Positions 55,299 through 64,000 of a DNA stretch of 64,000 nucleotides are shown here, piece by piece. Made by a program: the position numbers and the translations under genes. Source of the DNA: Pseudomonas petrae (GTDB lineage: Bacteria; Pseudomonadota; Gammaproteobacteria; Pseudomonadales; Pseudomonadaceae). The stretch spans positions 461,711 to 525,710 of the forward strand of contig NZ_JAKJXE010000002.1 in assembly GCF_021728295.1 (NCBI RefSeq). The letters run 5' to 3'. Below the pieces are notes generated by a model. It worked only from the letters and a program-made list of their open reading frames with translations. It was not told the DNA's origin and made no database searches. Each line of letters opens with the position of its first letter. Within the stretch, counting starts at the first letter, position 1.

Positions 55299-56786
55299 GT
55301 GGAGCGCGTTCGCAAGCAGAAATGGCCGGCGGTCGTCCTGACCCTCGGCCTGTGTCACCCGATGTTTTCCGTTGCGCTGGCGGAGGATCAGATCGATCCC
55401 GGCCTGCGCAGCATCAGCCCTTCGCGCCTGCAATCGCGGCCGGAGGATCAGCGGCGCAAGGGCGATGGCCCTGCAGGCAGTTACAAAAGCAGTGCTAAAG
55501 GCAGTCCCGGGCCCGGGGCGGTCATGGTCAAGGAAGACAGCCCGACCCTGGGCCTCGAACAGGCGGTCAGACTCGCCGTTGACTGGCACCCCAGCATCAG
55601 CGAGGCGATCGGCACCTTGTATCAACAGGCCGAGGGCATCAACGTGGCCGAAGCCGGTTACTACCCGCAGATTTCCGGCGGGATAAAAGGCGGATACACC
55701 AGCGGCTACGGCAGCGACGACGGCAGCCAGTCCGTGAGCATTTCCCTCAAGCAGATGCTCTACGATTTCGGCAAGGTCTCGAACGCGGTCGAGGCCGCCC
55801 GCGCCAAGGCGGCGCGCAGTCAGGCGAGCATTCTGCTGGCGATCGACCAGGTCAGCCGCGACACCGCGTTCGCCTACATCGAAGTCCAACGCTATCAGCG
55901 ACTGGTGGACATCGCCCGGGAGCAGATCCGCGGCATCGGCGACATCGTCGAACTGGCCAGGCAGCGCAGCGACATGGGCGCCAGCACGCGGTCCGATGTT
56001 GTTCAGGCGCAGTCCCGCGCCGAGGGCGGCATGGCCACGCTGCAAGAGTACAAAGCGCTGTACGCGCGCTGGCAGTCGACGCTGACCAACCTGCTCGGTC
56101 GGCAGACCCCGCCCCAGGTCAGCGACACCTTCAGCACATCGATGACCGACGCCTGCACCGCATCAGTGAGCACCGACGCCCTCCCCGCCGTGCTGCAAGC
56201 CGCTGCCCAGCGCACCCAGGCCCAGGCCCAGGCCGAACTGGCCCAGGCCAAGGCCGAAGCCTACCCGACGCTGTCGTTGCAGCCCTCGATCAACCAGTTT
56301 CTGGACGACCATTACGACGACCAGAACTCGACGATCAATCGCACCCAGGCCGGGATCTTTCTCAATCTGGAAGTACCGATCTATCAGGGTGGCGCCATCA
56401 GCGCCCGCAGCCGCGCCGCCAACTATGCACTGACCGCCGCCGATTCCGCCGAAGACGCCGCACGCTTGCAGGCGCGGCAAGGGCTGGGTGAAGCGCAGGC
56501 ACAGACATCCGGCCTGACGCGCCGGCTCAGCTCGCTGGAATCCCGGCAGACCAGCATCACTGAAGCCCGTGAGTTGTACGGCCGGCAGTACCTGGAACTG
56601 GGCACCCGGCCGCTGCTCGACCTGCTCAATGCCGAGCAGGAAATCCACCAGTCGCGTTTCGACCTGGCCAACACCCAGGCTGACCTGCGTCGCCTGCAAA
56701 TCGATTGCCTGTACAACAGTGGCGCGCTGCGTCGCGCGTTCGGCATCGATCACAGCACCATCCAGCACGTGGAGATCCTGCCATGA
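55299..56786 (+). CDS. TolC-family outer membrane channel of the adhesin exporter
   Basis: Outer membrane efflux channel for type I secretion, 495 residues. It starts with GTG at 55299, supported by TAAGGAA six bases upstream; an ATG two bases earlier is out of frame. A signal peptide (VVLTLGLCHPMFSVALA) ends near residue 29. Two outer-membrane efflux repeats are seen, with helix-forming segments such as TLGLEQAVRLAVDWHPSISE and SISLKQMLYDFGKVSNAVEA in the first and AGIFLNLEVPIYQGGAISAR in the second. It overlaps the ABC gene as ATGA. Confidence 0.92.
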   Translation: MERVRKQKWPAVVLTLGLCHPMFSVALAEDQIDPGLRSISPSRLQSRPEDQRRKGDGPAGSYKSSAKGSPGPGAVMVKEDSPTLGLEQAVRLAVDWHPSISEAIGTLYQQAEGINVAEAGYYPQISGGIKGGYTSGYGSDDGSQSVSISLKQMLYDFGKVSNAVEAARAKAARSQASILLAIDQVSRDTAFAYIEVQRYQRLVDIAREQIRGIGDIVELARQRSDMGASTRSDVVQAQSRAEGGMATLQEYKALYARWQSTLTNLLGRQTPPQVSDTFSTSMTDACTASVSTDALPAVLQAAAQRTQAQAQAELAQAKAEAYPTLSLQPSINQFLDDHYDDQNSTINRTQAGIFLNLEVPIYQGGAISARSRAANYALTAADSAEDAARLQARQGLGEAQAQTSGLTRRLSSLESRQTSITEARELYGRQYLELGTRPLLDLLNAEQEIHQSRFDLANTQADLRRLQIDCLYNSGALRRAFGIDHSTIQHVEILP

Positions 56787-58942
56787 CCGAGACCATCGTC
56801 ATCCCCGAAGCGCCTGCGGCAGGCCCTAATCGTCCGGATTATTCGCCGTGGCTGGAGGCGGTCCTTAACGTCGCCCGGCATTACCGCCTCGACGTGTCAC
56901 CGGAAAGCATTCGTCTGGCATCGGCCAATAGCGAGGGCCGCGTCGAAGAAGTGGTTCGCTACATGGCGCGTCAGGCGGGCTTGAGCGTCAAGTTCGCCCA
57001 CTACGACCGCAAAAGCCTGTCGCGCTGGCGTACGCCGCTGCTGGTGCAACTGCGCGACGGCCAGGTCGGCGTGATCGAAAGTGTCAGCGAGCAAGGTGAA
57101 CTGGGCATCGCCTACAGCGGCGATCAAGGCCTGCAAAGCCGCATCGACCCAGCGGAGCTTGCCGAGCAGGCCCTGCGCACGGTGATCCTGCGGCCCATTC
57201 AGCCCCTCAGCGATGTGCGCACCGACGACTACATCAAGCCCTACGACGAGCACTGGTTCAGGCGCATCGTCCTCAGCGACCTGCGCCCTTACCGGCAGGT
57301 GATGCTGGCATCGCTGGTCGCTAACCTGCTGGGCATGGCCGGCGTGCTGTTCTCCATGCAGGTCTACGACCGGGTGATTCCGGCCGAGTCGCTGCCAACC
57401 CTGTACGTGCTGTTTGGCGGCGTGATGCTGGCGCTGGTGTTCGACTTCGTCATGCGCATCATGCGTCTGCGCATCACCGACGTAATGGGCAAGCGCGCCG
57501 ACCTGCGGGTGTCGGACCTGATCTTCGGCCACGCCCTGCGCCTGCGTAATTCGGCGCGGCCAAAATCCACCGGCTCGTTCATTTCGCAGCTGCGCGAGCT
57601 GGAGCAGATCCGCGACCTGATCACTTCCAGCACCGCGACGGCGCTAGCGGACATGCCATTCTTCTTTCTGTTCCTGCTGGTGTTCTACCTGATCGGCGGG
57701 CCATTGGTGCTGATCCCTTTGGTCGCGCTGGTGGCGATGGTGCTGCCCGGCGTGCTCGCCCAACGCAAGCTCGCGCGGCTGGCGAATGCCTCGATGCGCG
57801 AAGCCGCACTGCGCAACGCCATGCTGGTGGAAACCGTGCAGGGCATGGACGACATCAAGGCGCTGCAGGCCGAGCAACGTTTCCAGCAGCAGTGGAATCA
57901 TTACAACGCTGCGTCCGCCGACAGCAGCCTGAAACTGCGTTCGCTGACCAACAGCCTGGTGGCCTGGACCCAGAACGTGCAGGGCGCGGTGTTCGCCGTG
58001 GTCATCGTGTTCGGTGCGCCGATGGTGATTGCCGGCGACCTGACCACCGGCAGCCTGGTGGCCGCCTCGATGCTGGCCTCGCGGATGATGGCGCCGATGG
58101 CGCAACTGACCCACGTGCTGACCCGCTGGCAACAGGCGAAAGTGGCGCTGCAGGGGCTCAATCGGCTGATGCAGATGCCGGTCGATCACCCCGAGGGCAG
58201 CCAGCGCGTGCATTTGCCCGCCATTCGCGGTGACTACGTGTTGCGTCAGGCCGGTTTCAAGTACAGCGAAGAAGCCTCGCCAGCCTTGAGCGGCATCAAC
58301 TTGAACATTCGTCCGGGCGAGCGCGTTGCCATTCTCGGGCGCAACGGAGCGGGCAAGTCGACGCTGCTGCAAGCGCTGGCGGGTTCGATGGATTTGTCCA
58401 GCGGCGAGACCACCGTGGATGGCATCTCCCTCGCTCACCTGGACCCGGCCGACCTGCGCCGGGACGTCGGTCTGATGTCGCAGCAGGCGCGGCTGTTTCA
58501 CGGCACGCTGCGGGACAACCTCACCCTTGGCGCGGGCCAGGCCAGCGATCAGGAAATCATCGCCGCCCTGTCGGTGACCGGCGCGCTGGAGTTCGTCCGC
58601 CAGTTGCCCAAAGGCATGGACCACCTGATTCTCGAAGGGGGACTGGGCCTGTCCGGCGGTCAGCGGCAGAGCCTGCTGCTTTCGCGGCTGCTGATTCGCC
58701 AGCCCCAGGTGCTGCTGCTGGACGAACCTACGGCGTCACTGGATGACATCACCGAACGCCAGCTGCTGGAAAAACTCTCGACCTGGTGTCAGGGCCGCAC
58801 GCTAATCGTCGCCACGCACCGGGTCAGCCTGCTGCAACTGGTGGAACGCATCATCGTGCTGGACAACGGCCGCATCGTCATCGATGACCACCGCGACGCC
58901 GCCCTCACCCGACTCAGACAGCCGCAAGGAGCGCAGGCATGA
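56783..58942 (+). CDS. type I secretion ABC transporter (LapB-like)
   Basis: Inner-membrane ATPase/permease that exports the adhesin. 719 residues from ATG 56783 (MTETIVIPEAPAAGPNRPDY). The N-terminal ~130 residues form a C39-peptidase-like domain that lacks the catalytic cysteine, so it would bind but not cut the substrate. The ABC membrane domain spans ~165-440 (LLGMAGVLFSMQVYDRVIPA and SLPTLYVLFGGVMLALVFDF). The nucleotide-binding domain has Walker A GRNGAGKST, signature LSGGQRQ, Walker B VLLLDEPTASLDD and the H-loop ATHRVSLL. Overlaps both neighbours by four bases, so the three exporter genes are translated together. Confidence 0.93.
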   Translation: MTETIVIPEAPAAGPNRPDYSPWLEAVLNVARHYRLDVSPESIRLASANSEGRVEEVVRYMARQAGLSVKFAHYDRKSLSRWRTPLLVQLRDGQVGVIESVSEQGELGIAYSGDQGLQSRIDPAELAEQALRTVILRPIQPLSDVRTDDYIKPYDEHWFRRIVLSDLRPYRQVMLASLVANLLGMAGVLFSMQVYDRVIPAESLPTLYVLFGGVMLALVFDFVMRIMRLRITDVMGKRADLRVSDLIFGHALRLRNSARPKSTGSFISQLRELEQIRDLITSSTATALADMPFFFLFLLVFYLIGGPLVLIPLVALVAMVLPGVLAQRKLARLANASMREAALRNAMLVETVQGMDDIKALQAEQRFQQQWNHYNAASADSSLKLRSLTNSLVAWTQNVQGAVFAVVIVFGAPMVIAGDLTTGSLVAASMLASRMMAPMAQLTHVLTRWQQAKVALQGLNRLMQMPVDHPEGSQRVHLPAIRGDYVLRQAGFKYSEEASPALSGINLNIRPGERVAILGRNGAGKSTLLQALAGSMDLSSGETTVDGISLAHLDPADLRRDVGLMSQQARLFHGTLRDNLTLGAGQASDQEIIAALSVTGALEFVRQLPKGMDHLILEGGLGLSGGQRQSLLLSRLLIRQPQVLLLDEPTASLDDITERQLLEKLSTWCQGRTLIVATHRVSLLQLVERIIVLDNGRIVIDDHRDAALTRLRQPQGAQA

Positions 58943-60147
58943 ACGCACTGACCACCGAACAAACGCCTCGGCTTGGCGACCAAGTCACCTACCTCGACGG
59001 CCAAGACGAGCGCAGCCTCGCCGGCGGCGTGCGGGTGATCTGGACCTGTGCGCTGATGCTGGCGTGTTTTCTCGCCTGGGCGGCCTGGTTTCAGGTGGTG
59101 GAAGTGTCCACCGGCACCGGCAAGGTGGTGCCCAGTTCCAGGGAGCAGCTGATTCAGTCCATGGAGGGCGGGATCATCAAGGAGCTGAACGTCAGCGAAG
59201 GCACGCTGGTCGAGCGCGGCCAGGTGCTGGCGCAGCTGGATGCGGTGAAGAGTGAATCGAACGTCGGTGAGAGCGAGGCGAAATACCGGGCGGCGCTGGC
59301 CAGCGTCAATCGGTTGCAGGCCGAAGTCAGCGAGAAACCGCTGACCTTCGACGCCTCGCTGGACAAGTACCCGGAGCTGCGCCGTGCCGAGACCGATCTG
59401 TTCAACGCGCGGCGCAGGGGCCTGAGCGAAACGCTCACCGGCATAGAAAGCTCGCTGAAGCTGGTGCGCAGCGAACTGACCATCACCGAGAACCTGGCGA
59501 AGATCGGCGCGTCGAGCCGGGTCGAAGTGCTGCGCTTGAACCGCCAGCGCTCCGAGCTTGAACTCAAGGCCACCGAGGCGCGTTCCGAATACATGGTGCA
59601 TGCCCGCGAAGACCTGGCCAAAGCCAATGCCGAGGCGCAGATGCTGTCGGCGGTGATCCGCGGCCGCAGCGATTCGTTGTCACGCCTGACCTTGCGCTCG
59701 CCGGTACGCGGCATCGTCAAGGACATCGAAGTCACTACCATCGGCGGCGTCGTGCCGCCCAATGGACAGCTGATGCAGATCGTCCCGCTGGACGAGCAAC
59801 TGCTTATCGAAACGCGCATCTCGCCCCGAGACATTGCTTTCATTCACCCCGAGCAGCAGGCCAAGGTGAAAATTACGGCCTATGACTATTCGATCTACGG
59901 CAGCCTCGACGGCAAGGTGGTGACCATCTCGCCGGACACGATTCAGGATGAGGTGAAGCCGGAGATCTTCTACTACCGGGTGTTCATCCGCACGGACTCG
60001 GATGTGCTACGCAACAAGGCGGGCAAGACTTTTGCGATCGTCCCCGGGATGATCGCCACCGTGGACATCCGCACGGGTGAAAAGACCGTGCTGGATTACC
60101 TCATCAAGCCGCTCAACCGCGCCCGCGAAGCGCTGCGCGAGCGTTGA
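58939..60147 (+). CDS. HlyD-family membrane fusion protein of the adhesin exporter
   Basis: Periplasmic adaptor linking the ABC protein to the outer-membrane channel. 402 residues: a short cytoplasmic N terminus, one membrane helix (VIWTCALMLACFLAWAAWFQ, ~34-54), a biotinyl-lipoyl-like half (STGTGKVVPSSREQLIQSME, GGIIKELNVSEGTLVERGQV), a long coiled-coil hairpin (~105-235), and the C-terminal beta domain ending GMIATVDIRTGEKTVLDYLI, KPLNRAREALRER, typical of HlyD/LapC. Its TGA is immediately followed by the stop codon of the convergent lipoprotein gene with no base in between. Confidence 0.93.
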   Translation: MNALTTEQTPRLGDQVTYLDGQDERSLAGGVRVIWTCALMLACFLAWAAWFQVVEVSTGTGKVVPSSREQLIQSMEGGIIKELNVSEGTLVERGQVLAQLDAVKSESNVGESEAKYRAALASVNRLQAEVSEKPLTFDASLDKYPELRRAETDLFNARRRGLSETLTGIESSLKLVRSELTITENLAKIGASSRVEVLRLNRQRSELELKATEARSEYMVHAREDLAKANAEAQMLSAVIRGRSDSLSRLTLRSPVRGIVKDIEVTTIGGVVPPNGQLMQIVPLDEQLLIETRISPRDIAFIHPEQQAKVKITAYDYSIYGSLDGKVVTISPDTIQDEVKPEIFYYRVFIRTDSDVLRNKAGKTFAIVPGMIATVDIRTGEKTVLDYLIKPLNRAREALRER

Positions 60148-60801
60148 TCAGTTGACCGCGAGATGGGCCGCCGCTGGCGTGACCGACTTGAGTTGCGCCA
60201 TGTAACGGGTCCACTCGCGGTTGATTTCGTTGTAAGGCATGAAAATGCTGACCCGTGGCTGGTTGGCCAGGTCCGGGCGTTTGATCTTGGCCAGGTCACT
60301 GGACGTCAGCAACGCCACGGTGATGCCAACCACTTTGCCATCTGCCGCGAACACCGGTCCGCCCGACATGCCCTTGGCCACCGGGCCATCATGGGTGCCG
60401 TACATCACGTTGCCTTCTTTTGCGTCCAGGCGAACCATCGCCGGCAGCGCATGCCCTGTGCCTTTCACCGACATGTAGGCGGAGTTGTAGCCCACTGAGG
60501 TGAGTTCTTCACCCGGCTGGTACGAACGCCACATCGGGACGGAGTCGGCCTTGTGCTTGAAGAACTGTACGTCACCTTGCCCCTGGAACACCGCGCCCGA
60601 GATGTAGGGAATGTGCTTGACGGTGACAGCGTAATCTTCATTCCACTGGATCGCGGTGCCCATCAACAGATAGGGCAACGGCGCACCGGAGTGGACGACG
60701 AAGGCTTGGTCAAAGACAGGATCCTGGGTAAACGCGGTTGGCATTCCGTTGCACCCGCTGATCAGCACTGAGGCTGCAACAAGTGACTTGAAGGGGCGCA
60801 T
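60148..60801 (-). CDS. trypsin-like serine protease lipoprotein
   Basis: 217 residues with a lipoprotein signal (SLVAASVLISGC, cysteine at ~17), so it is probably anchored in a membrane facing the periplasm. The body looks like a chymotrypsin-fold protease: a histidine in DYAVTVKHIPY, a possible aspartate in QGQGDVQFFKHKADS, and the nucleophile loop GPVAKGMSGGPVFAADGKVV with GxSGGP. It converges on the adhesin exporter operon; the two stop codons touch. Processing or quality control of the adhesin is an idea, not evidence. A general periplasmic protease is equally possible. Confidence 0.7.
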   Translation of the reverse strand: MRPFKSLVAASVLISGCNGMPTAFTQDPVFDQAFVVHSGAPLPYLLMGTAIQWNEDYAVTVKHIPYISGAVFQGQGDVQFFKHKADSVPMWRSYQPGEELTSVGYNSAYMSVKGTGHALPAMVRLDAKEGNVMYGTHDGPVAKGMSGGPVFAADGKVVGITVALLTSSDLAKIKRPDLANQPRVSIFMPYNEINREWTRYMAQLKSVTPAAAHLAVN

Positions 60802-60925
60802 TTTCTTTCCGTGGGTATGAATTGAAGACGCTGTGAATATGTCATTGCGCCATCACTCAAGCAATAGCCTGAGCCTACCGTCCGTCTAGTGGTGATAAAT
60901 GAAGTTAATTGGATCCAGTCTTTTC

Positions 60926-60947
60926 AAATCTATCAATCGATAGATTT
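60926..60947. promoter_or_regulatory. 22-bp perfect palindrome upstream of proP
   Basis: AAATCTATC-AATC-GATAGATTT, 9-bp arms, in the AT-rich region between the lipoprotein and proP genes. ATTGGATCCAGT (60908-60919), an 11/12 match to ATTGGATCCAAT, lies just before it. Together they look like a regulatory region for proP or the divergent lipoprotein. No gene is recognised between 60802 and 61148. Confidence 0.45.
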
Positions 60948-61148
60948 GGTCGATCAACCCCTCATTTGTACTAAATTCAAAAAAAACGGCGGCCGTTCTG
61001 AATTATTTACGGCTTGCTTCTATCTCATCGACAACAGCCTGCCTCTGTTGCGACAGCACTTATTCCGTCGGAATCCACGTGCTGTCGCTGGACAGAACGC
61101 TGTTCGCCACAACGTCGCAACGCCACACTTCTAGCTCCCGGGACTTTT

Positions 61149-62651
61149 ATGAGATCACGCAAGAAAACCGTCAACCCGATCGGGTTGCAAGACATCACTA
61201 TTGTCGACGATGCCAAGATGCGAAAGGCCATCACGGCCGCCGCCCTGGGCAACGCAATGGAATGGTTCGACTTCGGCGTCTACGGCTTCGTGGCCTACGC
61301 ACTGGGCAAGATCTTCTTCCCCGGCGCCGACCCCAGCGTGCAAATGATCGCAGCCCTCGCGACCTTTTCTGTGCCCTTCCTGATTCGCCCCATCGGCGGC
61401 GTGTTCTTCGGCGCCATCGGTGACAAGTACGGGCGACAGAAAGTCCTCGCCGCGACCATCGTCATCATGTCCCTCAGCACCTTCGCCATCGGGCTGATTC
61501 CGTCGTATGAATCGATCGGCATCTGGGCGCCGATCCTGCTGCTGCTGGCGAAGATGGCCCAGGGCTTTTCGGTCGGTGGTGAATACACCGGCGCTTCGAT
61601 CTTCGTGGCTGAATACGCGCCGGACCGCAAACGCGGGTTCCTCGGCAGCTGGCTGGATTTCGGCTCGATCGCCGGTTTCGTCCTGGGTGCCGGCGTCGTG
61701 GTGCTCATCTCGTCCGTGGTCGGCGAGGAGAAATTTCTCGAATGGGGCTGGCGCCTGCCGTTCTTCCTCGCCCTGCCCCTGGGCATGATCGGCCTCTACC
61801 TGCGTAACGCGCTGGAAGAAACCCCGGCGTTCCAGCAGCACGTTGAAAAACTCGAACAGGGCGACCGCGAAGGCCTGGCCCACGGCCCGAAAGTCTCGTT
61901 CAAGGAAGTCGCGACCCAGCACTGGCGCAGCCTGCTGACCTGCATCGGCGTGGTCGCGGCGACCAACGTCACGTACTACATGCTGCTGACGTACATGCCC
62001 AGCTACCTCTCGCACAACCTGCATTACAGCGAGAATCGCGGCGTACTGATCATCGTTGCCATCATGGTCGGCATGCTGTTCGTCCAGCCATTGATCGGCT
62101 TCCTCAGTGACAAGATCGGCCGTCGCCCCTTCATCATCGCTGGCAGCATTGCCTTACTGGTGCTGTCAATTCCGGCGTTCAAACTGATCAACAGCGGCCA
62201 ACTGGGCCTGATCTTCGCCGGTCTGCTGATGATCGCGGTGATCCTCAACTTCTTCATCGGTGTGATGGCCTCGACGCTGCCGGCGATGTTTCCCACCCAC
62301 ATCCGTTACAGCGCGCTGGCCAGTGCCTTTAACGTGTCGGTGTTGATTGCGGGCCTGACCCCGACCGTGGTCGCCTGGCTGGTCGAAACCACCCAGGATC
62401 TGTACATGCCGGCGTACTACCTGATGGTGGTCGCGGTGGTGGGCCTGATCACCGGCCTGACCATGAAGGAAACGGCGAACAAGCCTTTGCGTGGCGCAGC
62501 GCCCGCGGCATCGGACCTCAACGAAGCCCGTGAGCTGCTGCAGGAGCATCACGACAATATCGAGCAGAAGATCGAAGACATCGACACGCAGATCGCCGAA
62601 CTGCAAGCCAAGCGCGAGAGCCTCGTTCAGCAGCATCCGCGTATAGATTGA
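61149..62651 (+). CDS. proP: osmoprotectant/proton symporter ProP
   Basis: MFS transporter for proline, glycine betaine and other osmoprotectants. 500 residues from ATG 61149 (MRSRKKTVNPIGLQDITIVD), the same length as E. coli ProP. Twelve hydrophobic segments; ALGNAMEWFDFGVYGFVAYA and FFGAIGDKYGRQKVLAATIV are the family's opening signature. The cytoplasmic C terminus (EARELLQEHHDNIEQKIEDI, TQIAELQAKRESLVQQ) is a heptad-rich coiled coil as in the osmosensing ProP proteins. It is transcribed alone; a REP cluster follows the stop. Confidence 0.93.
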   Translation: MRSRKKTVNPIGLQDITIVDDAKMRKAITAAALGNAMEWFDFGVYGFVAYALGKIFFPGADPSVQMIAALATFSVPFLIRPIGGVFFGAIGDKYGRQKVLAATIVIMSLSTFAIGLIPSYESIGIWAPILLLLAKMAQGFSVGGEYTGASIFVAEYAPDRKRGFLGSWLDFGSIAGFVLGAGVVVLISSVVGEEKFLEWGWRLPFFLALPLGMIGLYLRNALEETPAFQQHVEKLEQGDREGLAHGPKVSFKEVATQHWRSLLTCIGVVAATNVTYYMLLTYMPSYLSHNLHYSENRGVLIIVAIMVGMLFVQPLIGFLSDKIGRRPFIIAGSIALLVLSIPAFKLINSGQLGLIFAGLLMIAVILNFFIGVMASTLPAMFPTHIRYSALASAFNVSVLIAGLTPTVVAWLVETTQDLYMPAYYLMVVAVVGLITGLTMKETANKPLRGAAPAASDLNEARELLQEHHDNIEQKIEDIDTQIAELQAKRESLVQQHPRID

Positions 62652-62703
62652 TCGAAAGCGCCGCACGTCGATGGCCGCCGCATTGTGGTGTGCCATCCTG
62701 ACG

Positions 62704-62838
62704 GCTTCCCGGCAAAAGCCGGTCCTGCGTGATCGCGGTGTGTCAGTGGGACCGGCTTTAGCCGGGAAGAGCGGCTTGTGCACCGTTGGCATTGTTGGGT
62801 GGCGCCCTACGCCTTCACGGCTAAAGCCAGTCCTGCAC
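62704..62838. repeat. REP hairpins downstream of proP
   Basis: An opposed REP pair (62704-62725 and 62747-62771) and a degenerate third unit (62811-62838). The remainder of the 62652-62969 gap holds no recognised gene. Confidence 0.8.
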
Positions 62839-62969
62839 TGCCGTTCGCGGTCATCTGGCAAATTCGTCGGAACCGCCGCGCCCCTCTCCCGGTCAGGTCT
62901 TGCATGAGCATTCAACCGCTTCTCGCACACGCAGAGATGCGGACAGAGAACTGAAAGGCAGCCTTCCCC

Positions 62970-63212
62970 ATGACCGACATCATTGATCACTTGCCCCCCG
63001 TGCTACGACCGCAAAGCGAAATGATCCTGGCCGACATACGCGCCTCCGGCTCGACCATTGATCTGGTCAAGAACGGCGCTCAGGCCAACGGCTTCGTGCT
63101 CGGTTTGCGGTGCTGCGGCGGGATCGATGCGCAGCAGGCCGAGCAGCTTTCCGAACTCTACGACGGGGTCGTAGAGTCGCGGTTGAAGCGGCTGACACTC
63201 GGGTTGTCCTGA
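62970..63212 (+). CDS. hypothetical 80-residue protein
   Basis: Starts MTDIIDHLPPVLRPQSEMIL, and AAAGG lies about eleven bases upstream. The composition follows the neighbouring genes. It has GFVLGLRCCGGIDAQQAEQL with two adjacent cysteines and a helical C terminus (LYDGVVESRLKRLTLGLS). No family is recognised and no membrane segment is seen. Probably a real small cytoplasmic protein. Confidence 0.55.
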   Translation: MTDIIDHLPPVLRPQSEMILADIRASGSTIDLVKNGAQANGFVLGLRCCGGIDAQQAEQLSELYDGVVESRLKRLTLGLS

Positions 63213-63306
63213 GCCGCCTTTATGCCGCTTGCCTGAACGCCTGGCGCATCCCTTTTATGTTTAGCCATTGTCAGCGGATGACATGTTTACCAACGGAGCC
63301 AACACC

Positions 63307-63981
63307 ATGCGATCCAATACTTCCTTCCTTTTCGACCTCGACGGCACCTTGACCGATAGCGTTTATCAGAATGTCACGGCGTGGAAAGAAGCCCTCGATG
63401 CGGAAAACATTCCGCTGGCGATGTGGCGAATCCACCGCAAGATCGGCATGAGCGGCGGTTTGATGCTGAAGATGCTGTCCCGGGAAACCGGGATGGAGAT
63501 CAGTGAGGCGCAGGCCGAGCGGTTGAGTAAAAGGCACGCCGAGGCGTATGAGAGATCCCAGGATCAGATCATCGCGCTGCCCGGCGCGGTGGATTTGCTG
63601 AAGACGCTGGATGATGAGGGCTTTCCCTGGTGTATCGCGACCAGCGGGGAGATGTCGACCGCGCGGATTAATCTGAAAGCGTTGGGTCTTGAGCCGGAGC
63701 AGATCAATCTGATCACGCGCGATGATGTGAAGAACGGCAAGCCGGACCCGGATTTGTTTGTGACGGCTGCGAAGAAGATTGACGCGAAGATCGAGGATTG
63801 TCTGGTGGTCGGTGATGCGATCTGGGACATGTTGGCGGCGCGGCGTTGCAAGGCAACGGGGATCGGGCTGCTGTCGGGTGGCTACGATACGAGTGAGCTG
63901 GAGCGGGCCGGGGCGTTGCGGGTGTATGAGGATCCGCTGGCGTTGCTCAATCATCTGGATGAGATCGCTACGCGGGAGTAG
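63307..63981 (+). CDS. HAD-superfamily phosphatase
   Basis: 224 residues from ATG 63307 (MRSNTSFLFDLDGTLTDSVY), with GGAG eight bases upstream; the frame is open from 63268. All four HAD motifs are present: DLDGT (nucleophile), ATSG, KNGKPDPDLF (lysine) and VGDAIWDM. The cap domain lies between motifs I and II (KEALDAENIPLAMWRIHRKI and on), so it is of the beta-phosphoglucomutase/phosphoglycolate phosphatase class. The substrate is unknown. Confidence 0.9.
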   Translation: MRSNTSFLFDLDGTLTDSVYQNVTAWKEALDAENIPLAMWRIHRKIGMSGGLMLKMLSRETGMEISEAQAERLSKRHAEAYERSQDQIIALPGAVDLLKTLDDEGFPWCIATSGEMSTARINLKALGLEPEQINLITRDDVKNGKPDPDLFVTAAKKIDAKIEDCLVVGDAIWDMLAARRCKATGIGLLSGGYDTSELERAGALRVYEDPLALLNHLDEIATRE

Positions 63982-64000
63982 TGCTCGGCAGCGCTGTCGC

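Overview
The window is a chromosomal segment of a fluorescent-group Pseudomonas (P. fluorescens/P. syringae lineage). This is inferred from the high GC content and codon bias, the dense intergenic REP-type hairpins with cores such as GGACCGGCTTTAGCCGG, and the gene families: a LapF-type giant adhesin with its own type I exporter, VgrG/Rhs, periplasmic gluconate oxidation and a DUF6555-like small protein. I saw no rRNA, tRNA, CRISPR array, insertion sequence or prophage.

Layout. 1-6.7 kb (minus strand): phosphonate uptake and C-P lyase operon phnCDEFGHIJ, cut by the window edge inside phnJ, with an 11-bp-phased Pho-box-like array in front of phnC. 6.8-7.5 kb: REP cluster plus a ~283-bp repeat element. 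7.5-9.4 kb: a dCache-type chemoreceptor. 9.9-17.3 kb (minus): an RpiR/SIS regulator, a VanX/DdpX-type D-Ala-D-Ala dipeptidase and a five-gene peptide ABC importer (ddpXABCDF-like). 17.8-21.6 kb (minus): pyruvate oxidase PoxB and a stand-alone PBP2-type transpeptidase. 22.1-27.7 kb (plus): three-subunit gluconate 2-dehydrogenase-like complex and a Tat-exported gluconolactonase, separated by an inverted copy of the 283-bp element. 27.8-35.6 kb (minus): an orphan type VI module vgrG-rhs-immunity. The rhs frame carries a single in-frame amber codon, and the module has a strong sigma-54-like promoter with three identical-arm dyads about 100-200 bp upstream of it. 36-38.8 kb: amino-acid permease and small unknown genes. 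39.2-41.7 kb: a GGDEF-EAL protein and an XRE regulator. 42.3-60.1 kb (plus): a 4,287-residue LapF/BapA-type adhesin with about 40 Ig-like repeats, followed by its TolC/ABC/HlyD exporter. 60.1-60.8 kb: a convergent trypsin-like lipoprotein whose stop codon abuts the HlyD stop. 61.1 kb to the end: ProP osmoprotectant transporter, a small unknown protein and a HAD phosphatase.

How the genes work together. Four accessory themes stand out. The first is nutrient scavenging (phosphonates, D-Ala-D-Ala/peptides, osmoprotectants). The second is periplasmic sugar oxidation (lactonase, gluconate dehydrogenase) beside pyruvate-to-acetate oxidation. The third is contact-dependent competition (VgrG/Rhs/immunity). 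The fourth is biofilm matrix adhesion (LapF-like adhesin and exporter), with a c-di-GMP enzyme next to it. The least explained signals are the vgrG upstream control region, the Rhs tip toxin/immunity pair, the interrupted rhs frame, and the protease lodged against the adhesin exporter.
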